Assembly (NCBI GenBank): GCA_038321775.1
Contig: JBBQFI010000005.1
Location: 168,105-232,104, forward strand
DNA length: 64,000 nt
Direction: 5' to 3'
Source of the DNA: JBBQFI01 sp038321775
Lineage (GTDB): Bacteria; Verrucomicrobiota; Verrucomicrobiia; Chthoniobacterales; UBA10450
Shown: positions 25,584 to 34,477 of the stretch, one piece after another
Layout of the letters: the number at the start of each line of letters is the position of its first letter
Numbering within the stretch: position 1 is the first letter of the stretch
Program-made: the position numbers and the translations under genes
The notes under the pieces: generated by a model
What the model saw: only the letters and a program-made list of their open reading frames with translations
Database searches by the model: none
Told to the model about the DNA's origin: nothing

Positions 25584-26587
25584 AGCACGAGCGAAGCGAG
25601 CGAGAAATAAAAAGTCAGCGCAAAGAAATCGGTCACGGCCAATGTGACCGGACCGGCGGCAATTTTCGGATCAAGTTTGAAGCGATGAAGAACGGAGGGG
25701 ACGCTGAATCCGAATACGCACGCCATGAAAAGCGAGACGACGATGCTGGTTCCAACTACGAGGGCACCCTTGGCGTCGCCGCGCCACGACCAGACAATCG
25801 CCGCCACGATGAGTCCGCACGCCAAACCAATGAACAGCGCCGTCGCACTTTCGCGGCGCAGATTTTCGAGAAACCAGCCACGCGTGGGCGTTTGCACGCG
25901 CAGAGCCTGAATGGTGAGTGTCATCGATTGCATGCTCACGCCCTCATTGAGGCCAAGGACCATGGTGAGAAAAAAAGCGATTACAAGACTGCCAGAAAGC
26001 GTGGCTTCGAACGCGCCGGCGAGAAGTGCACATGCGGTTCCCGCCGCGACGGTGGCAAGCAGCCACGGGAATCGATAACAAAAAACGCGCCACGGCGACG
26101 CGCCACGAATTTGCGCCAGATGAAACCCGAGCGCTTCGAAAACATCCTCGCTCGGCATCGGCGACTGATGTTCCTCGCGTTCGCCCGCTTCGAGCATCTC
26201 TTCGGCAAACAAACTGACATCCACGATTCCAACCACGCGTCGCTGCTCGTCCACCACGGGGAAGGCGAAAAATTTGTAGAGCACGAAAAACTCGCACGCT
26301 TCCAGGACGGTCGCGGTCGCCGGAATTGCGATCACACGCCGCACCATGATTTCATCGAGACGCTTTTCAAGCGGCGCGGTGAGCAGGCGACGCGTTGGCA
26401 AGACGCCGACGAGCTTCTTGTCTGCGTCGATCGCGAAAAAATAAATTACGCGTTCGCCAATACCTTCGCGACGAATGCGATCCAACGCATCCGCCACACT
26501 CATTTCAGCATCGAGCAACGGAAAATCTTTGCGTGCGTGCTCGCCGATGAGCGAATTAAAATCGGGGCTAGCGATCGCTTCGCTCAT
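25580..26587 (-). CDS. mgtE: MgtE-type magnesium transporter lacking the N domain
   Basis: 335 residues against about 450 for standard MgtE. The N-terminal superhelical N domain is absent: the protein goes directly to two CBS repeats (about 20-145, e.g. AEMSVADALDRIRREG and VPVVDEQRR-like FAFPVVDEQRRVVGIVDVSL). Five membrane helices follow with the conserved pore segment LGLNEGVSMQSMTLTIQAL and a last helix region VTDFFALTFYFSLASLVL. MgtE moves Mg2+ inward, gated by Mg2+ binding to the CBS/N domains; loss of the N domain suggests altered gating. It overlaps the epimerase gene by 20 bp and the GT2 gene by 4 bp. Confidence 0.88.
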   Translation of the reverse strand: MSEAIASPDFNSLIGEHARKDFPLLDAEMSVADALDRIRREGIGERVIYFFAIDADKKLVGVLPTRRLLTAPLEKRLDEIMVRRVIAIPATATVLEACEFFVLYKFFAFPVVDEQRRVVGIVDVSLFAEEMLEAGEREEHQSPMPSEDVFEALGFHLAQIRGASPWRVFCYRFPWLLATVAAGTACALLAGAFEATLSGSLVIAFFLTMVLGLNEGVSMQSMTLTIQALRVQTPTRGWFLENLRRESATALFIGLACGLIVAAIVWSWRGDAKGALVVGTSIVVSLFMACVFGFSVPSVLHRFKLDPKIAAGPVTLAVTDFFALTFYFSLASLVL

Positions 26588-27713
26588 GCCCCGAATTTAC
26601 GCGGTGCACAATGCCTTTGTCGCGGAGAATAGTCGCCGCCTCGCTAAAATAATCGCGCACATCGGATTGCCCGCGGATCCAGTCGAGATAACGTCCGATG
26701 CCGGTGGCAAGATTAACCTGCGGCGCATAGCCCGCGGCGCGGATGCGTTCCGTTCCACTCGTTAGGTGTCGCATCTCGCCGGGTCGGAATTCACTATTGA
26801 TTTCGGGCGCGATGTGAATGTTCAGCGCATCGGAAATGTGCGCGGCAATTTCACGAATGGAAACTCCGCGACCACTTCCAACATTGATGGGAAAGCCATC
26901 GAACTCGTCGGATTCGGCGGCGAGAAGGTTTGCGCGCGCGATGTCTTCGACAAATGAGAAATCGCGCGTTTGCTCGCCGTCTTCAAAAAAAACCGGTGGT
27001 AAATTATTCAGAAGACGCGTGCTGAAAATTGCGATCACGCCGGTGTACGGATTAAAGATCGATTGCCGCGGCCCGTATGTACAGGAATAACGCAACGCGA
27101 CCGTCGGGATTCCCATTTGTTTCCCCCAGAGCAATACCAGTTTTTCCTGGTCTACTTTCGTTAGGCCGTAAACCGTTTCGCCGCCGACCGGAGCGTTCTC
27201 CGGTGTCGGTGCGCTTTTCGTGATGGCCTGGCAGATGGGACAATGCACACTCCAATCGCCGGCACGCAGTTGTTCCACCGGACGCACCGTGGGAAAAACC
27301 AATTCGTGCTCCGGGCAAATTCCAGCGCCTTCGCTGTAAACCGCCTGCGAAGATGCGACGATGATTTTCTTGATCGGCAAATTCCGTTCGCGAATGACTT
27401 CGAGCATGAGCGCGGTGCCGAAGGAATTCACATGCACATACTTTGCGATCTCAGGCATGTACCCGCCGTAGGCGGCCTGATGAAAAACGATGTCGCTGTC
27501 TTGCAGCGCATTTGTGATTGTTGCGCGATCGGTAAGATCGCCTTCGACAAATTCAGCGTCAGGAGAAACCCAGGAGGGTTTGCCCCGCCGATGCGTTTGC
27601 GGTTCGAGATTGTCCAGGATTCGGACCGACCAACCTTCACGCAACAGCAAATCTGTGACATGCGAACCAATTAAACCTGCTCCGCCTGTGACGAGCGCCG
27701 TTCTTTTTTTCAT
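26568..27713 (-). CDS. NAD-dependent epimerase/dehydratase with a cysteine-rich insert
   Basis: 381 residues of the extended SDR (UDP-sugar epimerase) type: ALVTGGAGLIGSHVTDLLL, VFHQAAYGGYMPE, ASSQAVYSEG, catalytic VYGLTKVDQEK (YxxxK), RYSCTYGPRQS and a C-terminal substrate region. Between the S-x-V and YxxxK motifs an insert of about 50 residues carries GICPEHE and HCPICQ, which looks like a zinc knuckle. Such inserts occur in a subset of nucleotide-sugar epimerases; the substrate is unknown. The gene starts within the ATGA overlap with the preceding glycosyltransferase-like gene and overlaps mgtE. Confidence 0.88.
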   Translation of the reverse strand: MKKRTALVTGGAGLIGSHVTDLLLREGWSVRILDNLEPQTHRRGKPSWVSPDAEFVEGDLTDRATITNALQDSDIVFHQAAYGGYMPEIAKYVHVNSFGTALMLEVIRERNLPIKKIIVASSQAVYSEGAGICPEHELVFPTVRPVEQLRAGDWSVHCPICQAITKSAPTPENAPVGGETVYGLTKVDQEKLVLLWGKQMGIPTVALRYSCTYGPRQSIFNPYTGVIAIFSTRLLNNLPPVFFEDGEQTRDFSFVEDIARANLLAAESDEFDGFPINVGSGRGVSIREIAAHISDALNIHIAPEINSEFRPGEMRHLTSGTERIRAAGYAPQVNLATGIGRYLDWIRGQSDVRDYFSEAATILRDKGIVHRVNSGHERSDR

Positions 27714-28417
27714 TCGTTAGGCCAAATCTGCTCGCCCTTCTTTGCCATTAAATCTCGCAGGTAACTTTGCGTTGCCGGTGCCCGTTGACTCGATTCAACT
27801 CCCTCCAGTGATTTGCACAAACGTCTCAACGTTGCGCCATCATCAACGTCGAACCACGTCGGTAATAGATGAAGGTCCAGATGCAACTCAGCTGCGCGCG
27901 CCTTTGTTTGCTGCAAAACTTTTTCCGTGCTCCAACTGATCTCCTCGAAAATCCTGCGATGCGCTTTCTTTAAGCCGATCAGGTAATATCCGCCATCGTC
28001 GGATGGCCCGAGCACAACTCGATCACCTGGCCGCGACAGAACTTCCGCAGCTTCAACAAAAACTTCCGCGGGCACAGTTGGGCTATCGGAATTGATCAAG
28101 CACACCGACTGAAAGCCCAGCCGCAGCAGATCTTCGGTAGCGTAAAGCAATCGTTCGCCAAAAACTTCACCACGCTGCACGACGAGAGAAAAATCATCGG
28201 GCAGAATTCCCTGATACGCTTCTTCTGCTCCCGCGGGAGTGTAAACTGCAACGCCCGACGCTCCGCCTTTTCGTGTGGCCTGTTCTATCGACAACGTGAT
28301 GTCGCGAAGAAAACAGATATTCAAGGCGGCCGCTTCTTCCCCGGTCAAGGGCGGAACTAAACGCGTTTTCACTTTTCCAGGGACCGGCGCCTTTGTCATT
28401 ACCGCAAGAGCGCACAT
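27710..28417 (-). CDS. TIGR04282-family glycosyltransferase / CofC-like nucleotidyltransferase
   Basis: 235 residues from the ATG at 28417. The start MCALAVMTKAPVPGKVKTRL is the signature of this GT-A family, followed by FLRDITLSIEQA, CLINSDSPTVPAEVF (DSP metal site) and VVLGPSDDGGYYLIGLK. Families of this type are annotated as arsenosugar-type glycosyltransferases (TIGR04282) but their true substrates are mostly unknown. An in-frame start further upstream would overlap the methyltransferase gene, so 28417 is used. The last codons CCTAACGAATGA (Pro-Asn-Glu-stop) contain the dispersed octamer, and the TGA overlaps the next gene's ATG. Confidence 0.85.
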   Translation of the reverse strand: MCALAVMTKAPVPGKVKTRLVPPLTGEEAAALNICFLRDITLSIEQATRKGGASGVAVYTPAGAEEAYQGILPDDFSLVVQRGEVFGERLLYATEDLLRLGFQSVCLINSDSPTVPAEVFVEAAEVLSRPGDRVVLGPSDDGGYYLIGLKKAHRRIFEEISWSTEKVLQQTKARAAELHLDLHLLPTWFDVDDGATLRRLCKSLEGVESSQRAPATQSYLRDLMAKKGEQIWPNE

Positions 28418-28505
28418 GCCGGCATGCCGTGGAGATGAGTGCGATGGATCAAGAATGGTGTATGTCACCGGCGTAGAAATTTTTCCGGCAACCCCGCAAC
28501 CGCGA

Positions 28506-29258
28506 TCAGCCCTTTTCGCAAAGGGCGTATTGATAACGCCCCTCCTGCCACGTGCGAACGTTTTTCCAAGGCTGGGCAGTGAAGAGACCTTCAAATGCGT
28601 TCCGCGAAAGCACGGACGCTTTTCGCGGCTCTCGATACCCCTTCTCGTAGTGAGTGACGCTGGCGAGTATCCACATAGCATAAAGCGGGAGCGACGCCCA
28701 AAAAGTATAGCGCGGCTCTGCAATGAAGCAGCGGCCACCAGGTCGCAATATCCTGAACATCTCGGCGATCACTCTCTCACGTGTGGGAAGAATGGTCAGA
28801 AGGCGCGAGGCAATCAGATCATCGAAGCTTTCGTCCGCACAAGATAACGACAGAACATTAACGCATTCGAACGAACAATTGCTGAGATTTTGAGCGCGTG
28901 CTTTTTCGCCCGCCCAGTTCAACTGCTTTGGTGAGCTATCGACCCCAAGAACGGAAAGTTGTGGGAAACGAGCGGCTAGACGACAGGCATAAAACCCAGG
29001 TCCGCAACCGAGCTCAATCAAATGCCGCTCCTGCGCCGGACTTCCTTCCGGCCAAAGTGCGGCAATAATTCTCTTTGTGTCGTCGCGAAAAAGTCTCTCA
29101 CGACAAAAAATGTAGAGCCAGGCAAAACGCTCAAACAGGCTTTCTCTTTGATCCGCTGTTTTGACTTCAACTGCCAACGCCGGTGTAGTTTGCGCAGGAA
29201 CTGGAGGAGCCATTTCAGCAGGTGCTGCAAACACGATCTCTTCGGCAATTTGACTCAT
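28506..29258 (-). CDS. Class I SAM-dependent methyltransferase
   Basis: 250 residues. After a variable proline-rich N-terminus, the SAM-binding motif LIELGCGPGFYACRLA, the acidic strand end LGVDSSPKQLNW, then DDLIASRLLTILP and FRILRPGGRCFIAEP follow in order (motifs I, II, IV-V). A hydrophobic stretch near residue 200 (FWASLPLYAMWILASV) could dock it on the membrane, as in UbiE-like or lipid methyltransferases. It is the first gene of a minus-strand string with a glycosyltransferase-like gene, an epimerase, mgtE, a GT2 and a molybdopterin enzyme, so it may act on a glycolipid; that is inference. Confidence 0.85.
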   Translation of the reverse strand: MSQIAEEIVFAAPAEMAPPVPAQTTPALAVEVKTADQRESLFERFAWLYIFCRERLFRDDTKRIIAALWPEGSPAQERHLIELGCGPGFYACRLAARFPQLSVLGVDSSPKQLNWAGEKARAQNLSNCSFECVNVLSLSCADESFDDLIASRLLTILPTRERVIAEMFRILRPGGRCFIAEPRYTFWASLPLYAMWILASVTHYEKGYREPRKASVLSRNAFEGLFTAQPWKNVRTWQEGRYQYALCEKG

Positions 29259-30145
29259 TTCTTTAACCTGTGTTTACGCGCGCACAAATAAGCAAATTTC
29301 CGGGTTCTGCACAGGCTTTCTTTATAATACTACTTTATAAACGCATCTAATCTTCATCATAAGCTTGCCAATAACTCCCAAAAGATAGCGTAAGTAAGCA
29401 AGGTAAGGCTTGGCGTAAAAAGGTTGTTGGTAAAATCAGAATTCGTGGCGCTTTACATCGCGGAACTAATGCTGACGCGAAACAATTGGTGCTTATTCGA
29501 ACTTGTTGGCACCTTGTTCAAAGATGCATTAACGAAGCACAAAAGAAAACGCTACAACTAACAGCTTATTCTCTTTTTCGCTCTAATCTCGCTCACGGAT
29601 GCAAGGCGGGCACAGAATCTTACGCTAACCGAACATTACTGAGAGTTGTTGAGAAAAAGATTTGTCGATCTCAAGTAGGCATTCGGCCCAGTGAGACGGA
29701 TTTTTTGCGAAAACCTTTTCGCACGTCGGCCAATGGGAACGCAGGTTGACCCGCCGGCGCATTTTGCTTGAGGGGGCGGACTGTGGATCAAATTCAATGT
29801 AAGGAAATGATTTCGCCTCTGGTCATTATCGCCGTGCATAAAAGAGGTCGCAAAAAATAACGAGGCTGCGATTCTATCGTTACGGAAGGCAATAGATCGA
29901 TCACGGTCCGCTTACTTGGATCGTTGTCTGGCGGCAATTATTTGGCGCTATAATCCTAATGCGTGGGGGTGCGCCGCCGGCTGCGCAAATCGAAAGGAAA
30001 GCCATTAGTTTGATTTCGCGAAAAGGTTGGTTTCACTATGCTTCTCGCATTATTCTGGCACTTACCTTGTTACGCCGTTCCTAGATGACAAGTTGCATCG
30101 GAACTGGCTAATTCAAATTTATAGGACCTCCGACGCTCAACACTG
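29259..30145. other. Long AT-richer gap without a convincing gene
   Basis: About 890 bp between the divergent methyltransferase and TVP38-like genes, clearly lower in GC than its surroundings. One plus-strand frame is open from 29375 to 29749 and its upstream part is basic (KAWRKKVVGKIRIRGALHRG), but it has no ATG near that part and no family I know; it may be the remains of a small DNA-binding protein gene. TTTATAAT-like boxes occur at 29319-29336. No structured RNA was recognised. Confidence 0.4.
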
Positions 30146-30898
30146 ATGCTAACGAAAAATGCCGGGAGGGTCTTTTATGTTCAGCTTGGCGGTCTCGCTG
30201 TTTTCATTGTTGCTTTTGTACTGGCCCAGCATGTTTTTCCGATCGCAGATTGGGTTGCTTCCATTCAGCAAAAGGTGATGCATTGGGGAGTTTGGAGCGC
30301 GATTTGTTACCCTATGCTTTATGCGTGCTGCAATGTCTTGCTGCTGCCGGGCGGAATTTTAAGTATCGGCGGTGGTTTTTTCTTTGGACTGTGGTGGGGC
30401 TTCCTCATCGTCCTGGTAGGAAATGTGACGGGCGCAGCTCTTGCGTTTTTCCTCAGTAGAGTGGCAGGGCGGCGCTGGCTTAGAAGAAGGTTACTAAGGC
30501 ATCCGGCTTATGAAGCGCTAGAGCCTGCTGTCCGGCGCGAGGGGTGGAAGATAATTTTGTTGAGCCAACTTCATCCACTTTTTCCAACGAGTTTACTTAA
30601 TTATCTCTACGGCCTAACGACCATTCGTTTTCGAACATGCATGCTGTGGGTTACGATCGGCCAAGCACCAGGTTTATTTCTGTATGCTTACTTGGGGACC
30701 TTGGGTCAATTGGGGCTTAACCTTTTTCGTGGTAAAACGCACCCGCATCCGATCGAGTACGTGATTTGGGGTTTTGGCTTCTTTTCCTTGATTATAGTTA
30801 TTGTGTTTTTGGGACGAATTGCGCTTCGCCTGCTCGAGCGTGCTGAACAACACGCCCGAAACGACGTTTTTCACGGTGCGAAGCTGATCGAAAAATAA
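30146..30898 (+). CDS. TVP38/TMEM64 (DedA-superfamily) membrane protein
   Basis: 250 residues with about five hydrophobic segments. The family hallmark LLLPGGILSIGGGFFFGLWWG followed by GNVTGAALAFFLSRVAGRRW lies at about 65-115, and the second re-entrant region LLSQLHPLFPTSLLNYLYGL at about 135-155. Related proteins are involved in lipid scrambling or flipping of undecaprenyl phosphate across the inner membrane. It begins an apparent plus-strand group with mnmG, plsY and gpsA; the presence of a phospholipid-synthesis gene set fits a membrane role. Confidence 0.85.
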   Translation: MLTKNAGRVFYVQLGGLAVFIVAFVLAQHVFPIADWVASIQQKVMHWGVWSAICYPMLYACCNVLLLPGGILSIGGGFFFGLWWGFLIVLVGNVTGAALAFFLSRVAGRRWLRRRLLRHPAYEALEPAVRREGWKIILLSQLHPLFPTSLLNYLYGLTTIRFRTCMLWVTIGQAPGLFLYAYLGTLGQLGLNLFRGKTHPHPIEYVIWGFGFFSLIIVIVFLGRIALRLLERAEQHARNDVFHGAKLIEK

Positions 30899-30933
30899 TT
30901 TGGAAGTCTCTTATCACAAAATATTTGCATTTT

Positions 30934-32826
30934 ATGGCTATTCCTCAAGATCAGTGGGATGTGATTGTTATCGGCAGCGGCCACGCGGGAGTCGAAGCGG
31001 CGTTAGCGTCCGCGAGAATGAGCTGCGAGACGTTACTTCTGACGCAAAATCTGGACACGATTTCACAAATGTCCTGCAATCCAGCAATCGGTGGTTCCGC
31101 AAAGGGCCACCTTGTCAGGGAAATCGATGCACTCGGAGGTGCAATGGGAATTAACGCGGATGCGACCGGGATCCAATTTCGACTGTTGAACCGATCAAAA
31201 GGACCAAGCGTGCAATCGCCGCGAGTGCAATCTGACAAGAAAGCATTTCAATTTCGAATGAAAGCGATTTTAGAGAGTCAGCCGAACCTAGATATTAAGC
31301 AGACAACAGTTCAAAAGCTCGTCGTTGAAGGAAACCGCGTTGTGGGCGTAGAAACAGATCTCGGAATCCCTTTTGGAGCTAAAGCAGTAATAGTCACAGC
31401 CGGAACATTTTTGCGTGGTCTTCTCCATTTGGGTAAGCACACGAGGGTGGGCGGACGCATGGCAGAACCGAGCTCCTCACTAAGCGAAAATCTCCGCGAG
31501 CTCGGGTTTGAAGTCGGTAGGTTTAAGACCGGAACGCCGTGTCGGATTAATCGTCACTCAATTGATTTTTCGGCCTGTGAAATACAACGTGGCGACGAGC
31601 CGCAAGTTCGGTTTAGCTTCCTGCCGATCGATCGGGCGGCTTCCTCCGAAATATTTACCTTGAATTACTACGCGGAAGGCAAGTTCCACGTGGAACAAGT
31701 CCCCTGCTGGATTACGCACACTACGGACAAGACCGGCGAAGTTATAAAGGCAAATTTGGACAAATCACCTCTGTATTCCGGGCAAATCGTAGGGACCGGT
31801 CCACGATATTGTCCGTCGATAGAAGATAAGGTCATGAGATTCCCAGACCGGGCGAACCATCAGATCTTCCTCGAACCGGAAGGACGTCACACGGATGAAT
31901 TCTATGTCAATGGGGTCTCGACGAGTTTGCCGTATGAAGTTCAATTGTCTTTTCTGCGCACAATCCCAGGGCTTCAGCATGTCGAAATTCTTCGTCCGGG
32001 ATACGCCGTCGAGTATGATTACTTTCCACCGTCGCAGCTTCATAAGACGCTTGAAACAAAACGGGTACAAGGGCTGTTTTTCGCCGGGCAGGTTAACGGG
32101 ACATCCGGATATGAGGAAGCAGCGGCTCAAGGCTTGATTGCTGGCGCGAATGCGGCGATCCAAATTCGAGGAGAAGAGCCGTTCATCTTGGAAAGATCAG
32201 AAGCTTATATCGGCGTCCTCGTCGACGATTTAGTCACACAAGGTATCGACGAGCCATATCGAATGTTTACGAGCCGCGCAGAGGATCGAATTGGTCTTCG
32301 GCACGATAACGCCGATCAACGTCTGACAAAACGAGGTTTCTCCATCGGGTTGGTGGAATCAAAACGATGGAAAACGTTTTCTAAGAAGCAGGAATCATTA
32401 GTCCATCTCAAAGATTTAGCCGCTCAGCAGAGAGTTGGAGGTCAGGTTTTATGGCATCGAATGAAGAGTTCCGATTTCACGCTCGATGACATACCCGATA
32501 ACCTCCGAAGATCGGCCGATTCGGATTTGTGGAGCCTTATTGCTGTGGAGGCAAAAACCGAAGGTTATGTTCGAAGACAGACCGAGCATAATCGGCAGGC
32601 GTGGAAAATGGATCAGCAAATCATTCCACCCTCGGTTAATTACGATGCGGTAGTCGGCCTGCGAAGCGAAGCCCGGGAGAAACTTTCTCGTCATCGTCCC
32701 ATCACTATTGAAGATGCGCGCAAGATTAAAGGTCTCCCCATTGCGGATATTCGTCTGTTATCTATCTGGCTTTCCAAAAGTAACTTACATAATTTACCAA
32801 CGCGTAGTTTGCCCGAAAATGGATAG
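30934..32826 (+). CDS. mnmG: tRNA uridine-5-carboxymethylaminomethyl modification enzyme MnmG (GidA)
   Basis: 630 residues from the ATG at 30934 (a TTG nine bases upstream is a less likely start). FAD-binding VIVIGSGHAGVEAALASARM, the GidA signature MSCNPAIGGSAKGHLVREID, and the second signature FFAGQVNGTSGYEEAAAQGL are all present. With MnmE it installs the cmnm5 group on the wobble uridine of several tRNAs. The C-terminal helical domain, which contacts MnmE, is present (IEDARKIKGLPIADIRLLS) and the length is normal. plsY follows after 12 bp. Confidence 0.97.
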   Translation: MAIPQDQWDVIVIGSGHAGVEAALASARMSCETLLLTQNLDTISQMSCNPAIGGSAKGHLVREIDALGGAMGINADATGIQFRLLNRSKGPSVQSPRVQSDKKAFQFRMKAILESQPNLDIKQTTVQKLVVEGNRVVGVETDLGIPFGAKAVIVTAGTFLRGLLHLGKHTRVGGRMAEPSSSLSENLRELGFEVGRFKTGTPCRINRHSIDFSACEIQRGDEPQVRFSFLPIDRAASSEIFTLNYYAEGKFHVEQVPCWITHTTDKTGEVIKANLDKSPLYSGQIVGTGPRYCPSIEDKVMRFPDRANHQIFLEPEGRHTDEFYVNGVSTSLPYEVQLSFLRTIPGLQHVEILRPGYAVEYDYFPPSQLHKTLETKRVQGLFFAGQVNGTSGYEEAAAQGLIAGANAAIQIRGEEPFILERSEAYIGVLVDDLVTQGIDEPYRMFTSRAEDRIGLRHDNADQRLTKRGFSIGLVESKRWKTFSKKQESLVHLKDLAAQQRVGGQVLWHRMKSSDFTLDDIPDNLRRSADSDLWSLIAVEAKTEGYVRRQTEHNRQAWKMDQQIIPPSVNYDAVVGLRSEAREKLSRHRPITIEDARKIKGLPIADIRLLSIWLSKSNLHNLPTRSLPENG

Positions 32827-32838
32827 TCAATTTTCCGC

Positions 32839-33468
32839 GTGGGACCACTAATCATCACCGTCGGCGTCTTTAGCTATATACTCGGGGCGACCCCGAGTGG
32901 ATATATTGCCGGCCGTATCGCGGGTCTAGACATTCGTAAGCACGGAAGCGGCAATATTGGCGCGACGAACGTCCTACGAACGCTTGGAAAAAAATACGGT
33001 TACGCGGTATTTTTCTGCGACACTTTCAAGGGATTTCTTGCCGTTCGACTCGCTGTTTTTTGCGCCGAACGCTTGGGACCAGCTCATCAGTATGCTGATT
33101 GGTTTGGAATTCTGGCCGCAATCCTATGTGTTCTCGGCCATACTTTGCCTATCTGGTTGAAATTTAAAGGAGGGAAAGGTGTAGCGACATCTGCCGGCGT
33201 GATGTTAGGTCTTGCGCCGATAGCTACACTCGTTGCGGTCGTCGTATGGGTAATCGTGTTTGAAACTACCCGTTACGTTTCCGTCGCTTCGGTTGTTGGC
33301 GCCATATCGCTTCCTGCCGCGATCGGCCTCTTGATCGAAATGCACTTAAACAAAAGTGTCCCGATTTTCTGTTCTGCAATAATGCTCGCTGCGGTTGTAT
33401 GTTGGCGCCATCGTTCGAATTTCAGACGTCTTGTTAACGGAACCGAACAGCGCTTTACACGCCGATGA
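32839..33468 (+). CDS. plsY: Glycerol-3-phosphate acyltransferase PlsY
   Basis: 209 residues from a GTG start (GTGGGACCACTAATC). Polytopic membrane protein with the three PlsY motifs: GATPSGYIAGRIAGLDIRKHGSGNIGATNVLR (start of the cytoplasmic loop), LPIWLKFKGGKGVATSAGVM (KGGKGVA), and the C-terminal CWRHRSNFRRLVNGTEQRF. It makes lysophosphatidic acid from acyl-phosphate and glycerol-3-phosphate, the first step of phospholipid synthesis. It overlaps gpsA by 4 bp (ATGA), so supply of glycerol-3-phosphate and its acylation are co-expressed. Confidence 0.96.
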   Translation: MGPLIITVGVFSYILGATPSGYIAGRIAGLDIRKHGSGNIGATNVLRTLGKKYGYAVFFCDTFKGFLAVRLAVFCAERLGPAHQYADWFGILAAILCVLGHTLPIWLKFKGGKGVATSAGVMLGLAPIATLVAVVVWVIVFETTRYVSVASVVGAISLPAAIGLLIEMHLNKSVPIFCSAIMLAAVVCWRHRSNFRRLVNGTEQRFTRR

Positions 33469-34466
33469 ATCTGGGGCGAATCGCAATTCTTGGAGCCGGC
33501 GGTTGGGGCACCGCGTTAGCGGACCTTTGGGCGAAACAAGGGAAGAAGGTTATTCTTTGGGGCCACAACCACGAGCGTATCGAGCGAATCAAGGCGACGA
33601 ATGAGAACCGTGAGTACCTGCCTGGAGCAAAAGTCTCATCGGCCATTAGCCTAACGAGTAAACTCGCCGATACTACCGACGCGGATCTGATCGTCTTTGT
33701 TACGCCGTCGATAGCGCTTCGCGAGATCGCACAGGAACTGCGCGGCCTTAGTATAACGACCCAGACCGTTTTTCTCAGCTGCACAAAAGGGATCGAGCAC
33801 GGCACGGGCATGCGCATGAGCCAAATCATTAGCGAATCCTTTCCCGACAATCCGGTCGCGGTTCTGTCTGGACCAAATTTGGCAATAGAAGTCTCGCGAG
33901 GGCTTCCGACGGCAACAGTCATCGGTTCCGCCGATACCGAAACCGCGGAACTCCTGCAAGGTCATCTTGGCAGCTCTCGTTTTCGCGTTTATACGAGCGA
34001 CGAAGTAGTAGGAATCGAACTCGGGGGAGCACTAAAAAACATCTTCGCGATCGCAGCGGGGGTTAGCGACGGGTTTGGCTTGGGCGATAATTCAAAATCT
34101 GCGCTGGTTACTCGCGCATTAGCGGAGCTGCTCCGTTTGGGGACGGCGATGGGAGGAAAAGCTGCGACCTTTTATGGTTTAAGCGGTGCAGGCGATCTGA
34201 TCGCGACCTGTTTTAGTGGACATAGCCGCAATCGTCGCGTGGGAGAGCAGCTCAGGCGCGGGCAATCGTTAGGCGAAATTACTTCCGCCATGAAAATGGT
34301 GGCAGAGGGAATTCCAACGACGAAAAGTGCATTTGAGTGTGCGCGACGACTGGGAATTGAGACACCGATTGTCGACCAGGTTTATGCCGTGCTTTACGAT
34401 GGCAAGCCCCCGCCGCAAGCGATGCAGGATTTGCTCGAGCGTGATCAAAAAGCGGAACGAATCTGA
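33465..34466 (+). CDS. gpsA: NAD(P)H-dependent glycerol-3-phosphate dehydrogenase GpsA
   Basis: 333 residues: N-terminal Rossmann ILGAGGWGTALADLWAKQG, VTPSIALREI, the conserved LSCTKGIEHGTGMRMSQI and LSGPNLAIEVSRGLPTATV, and the catalytic ELGGALKNIFAIAAGVSDG with the lysine. C-terminal FYGLSGAGDLIATCFSGHSRN binds substrate. It reduces dihydroxyacetone phosphate to sn-glycerol-3-phosphate, the substrate of PlsY encoded immediately upstream with a 4-bp overlap. Two copies of the octamer lie inside the gene (33650, 34266). It converges with purN, with only 11 bp between the stops. Confidence 0.97.
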   Translation: MNLGRIAILGAGGWGTALADLWAKQGKKVILWGHNHERIERIKATNENREYLPGAKVSSAISLTSKLADTTDADLIVFVTPSIALREIAQELRGLSITTQTVFLSCTKGIEHGTGMRMSQIISESFPDNPVAVLSGPNLAIEVSRGLPTATVIGSADTETAELLQGHLGSSRFRVYTSDEVVGIELGGALKNIFAIAAGVSDGFGLGDNSKSALVTRALAELLRLGTAMGGKAATFYGLSGAGDLIATCFSGHSRNRRVGEQLRRGQSLGEITSAMKMVAEGIPTTKSAFECARRLGIETPIVDQVYAVLYDGKPPPQAMQDLLERDQKAERI

Positions 34467-34477
34467 GCGCGCACACT

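Noticed and set aside
29486..29749. 87-codon frame in the methyltransferase/TVP38 gap as a gene
   Set aside because: TTG start in the middle of a longer open stretch, no ribosome site and no recognisable domain.
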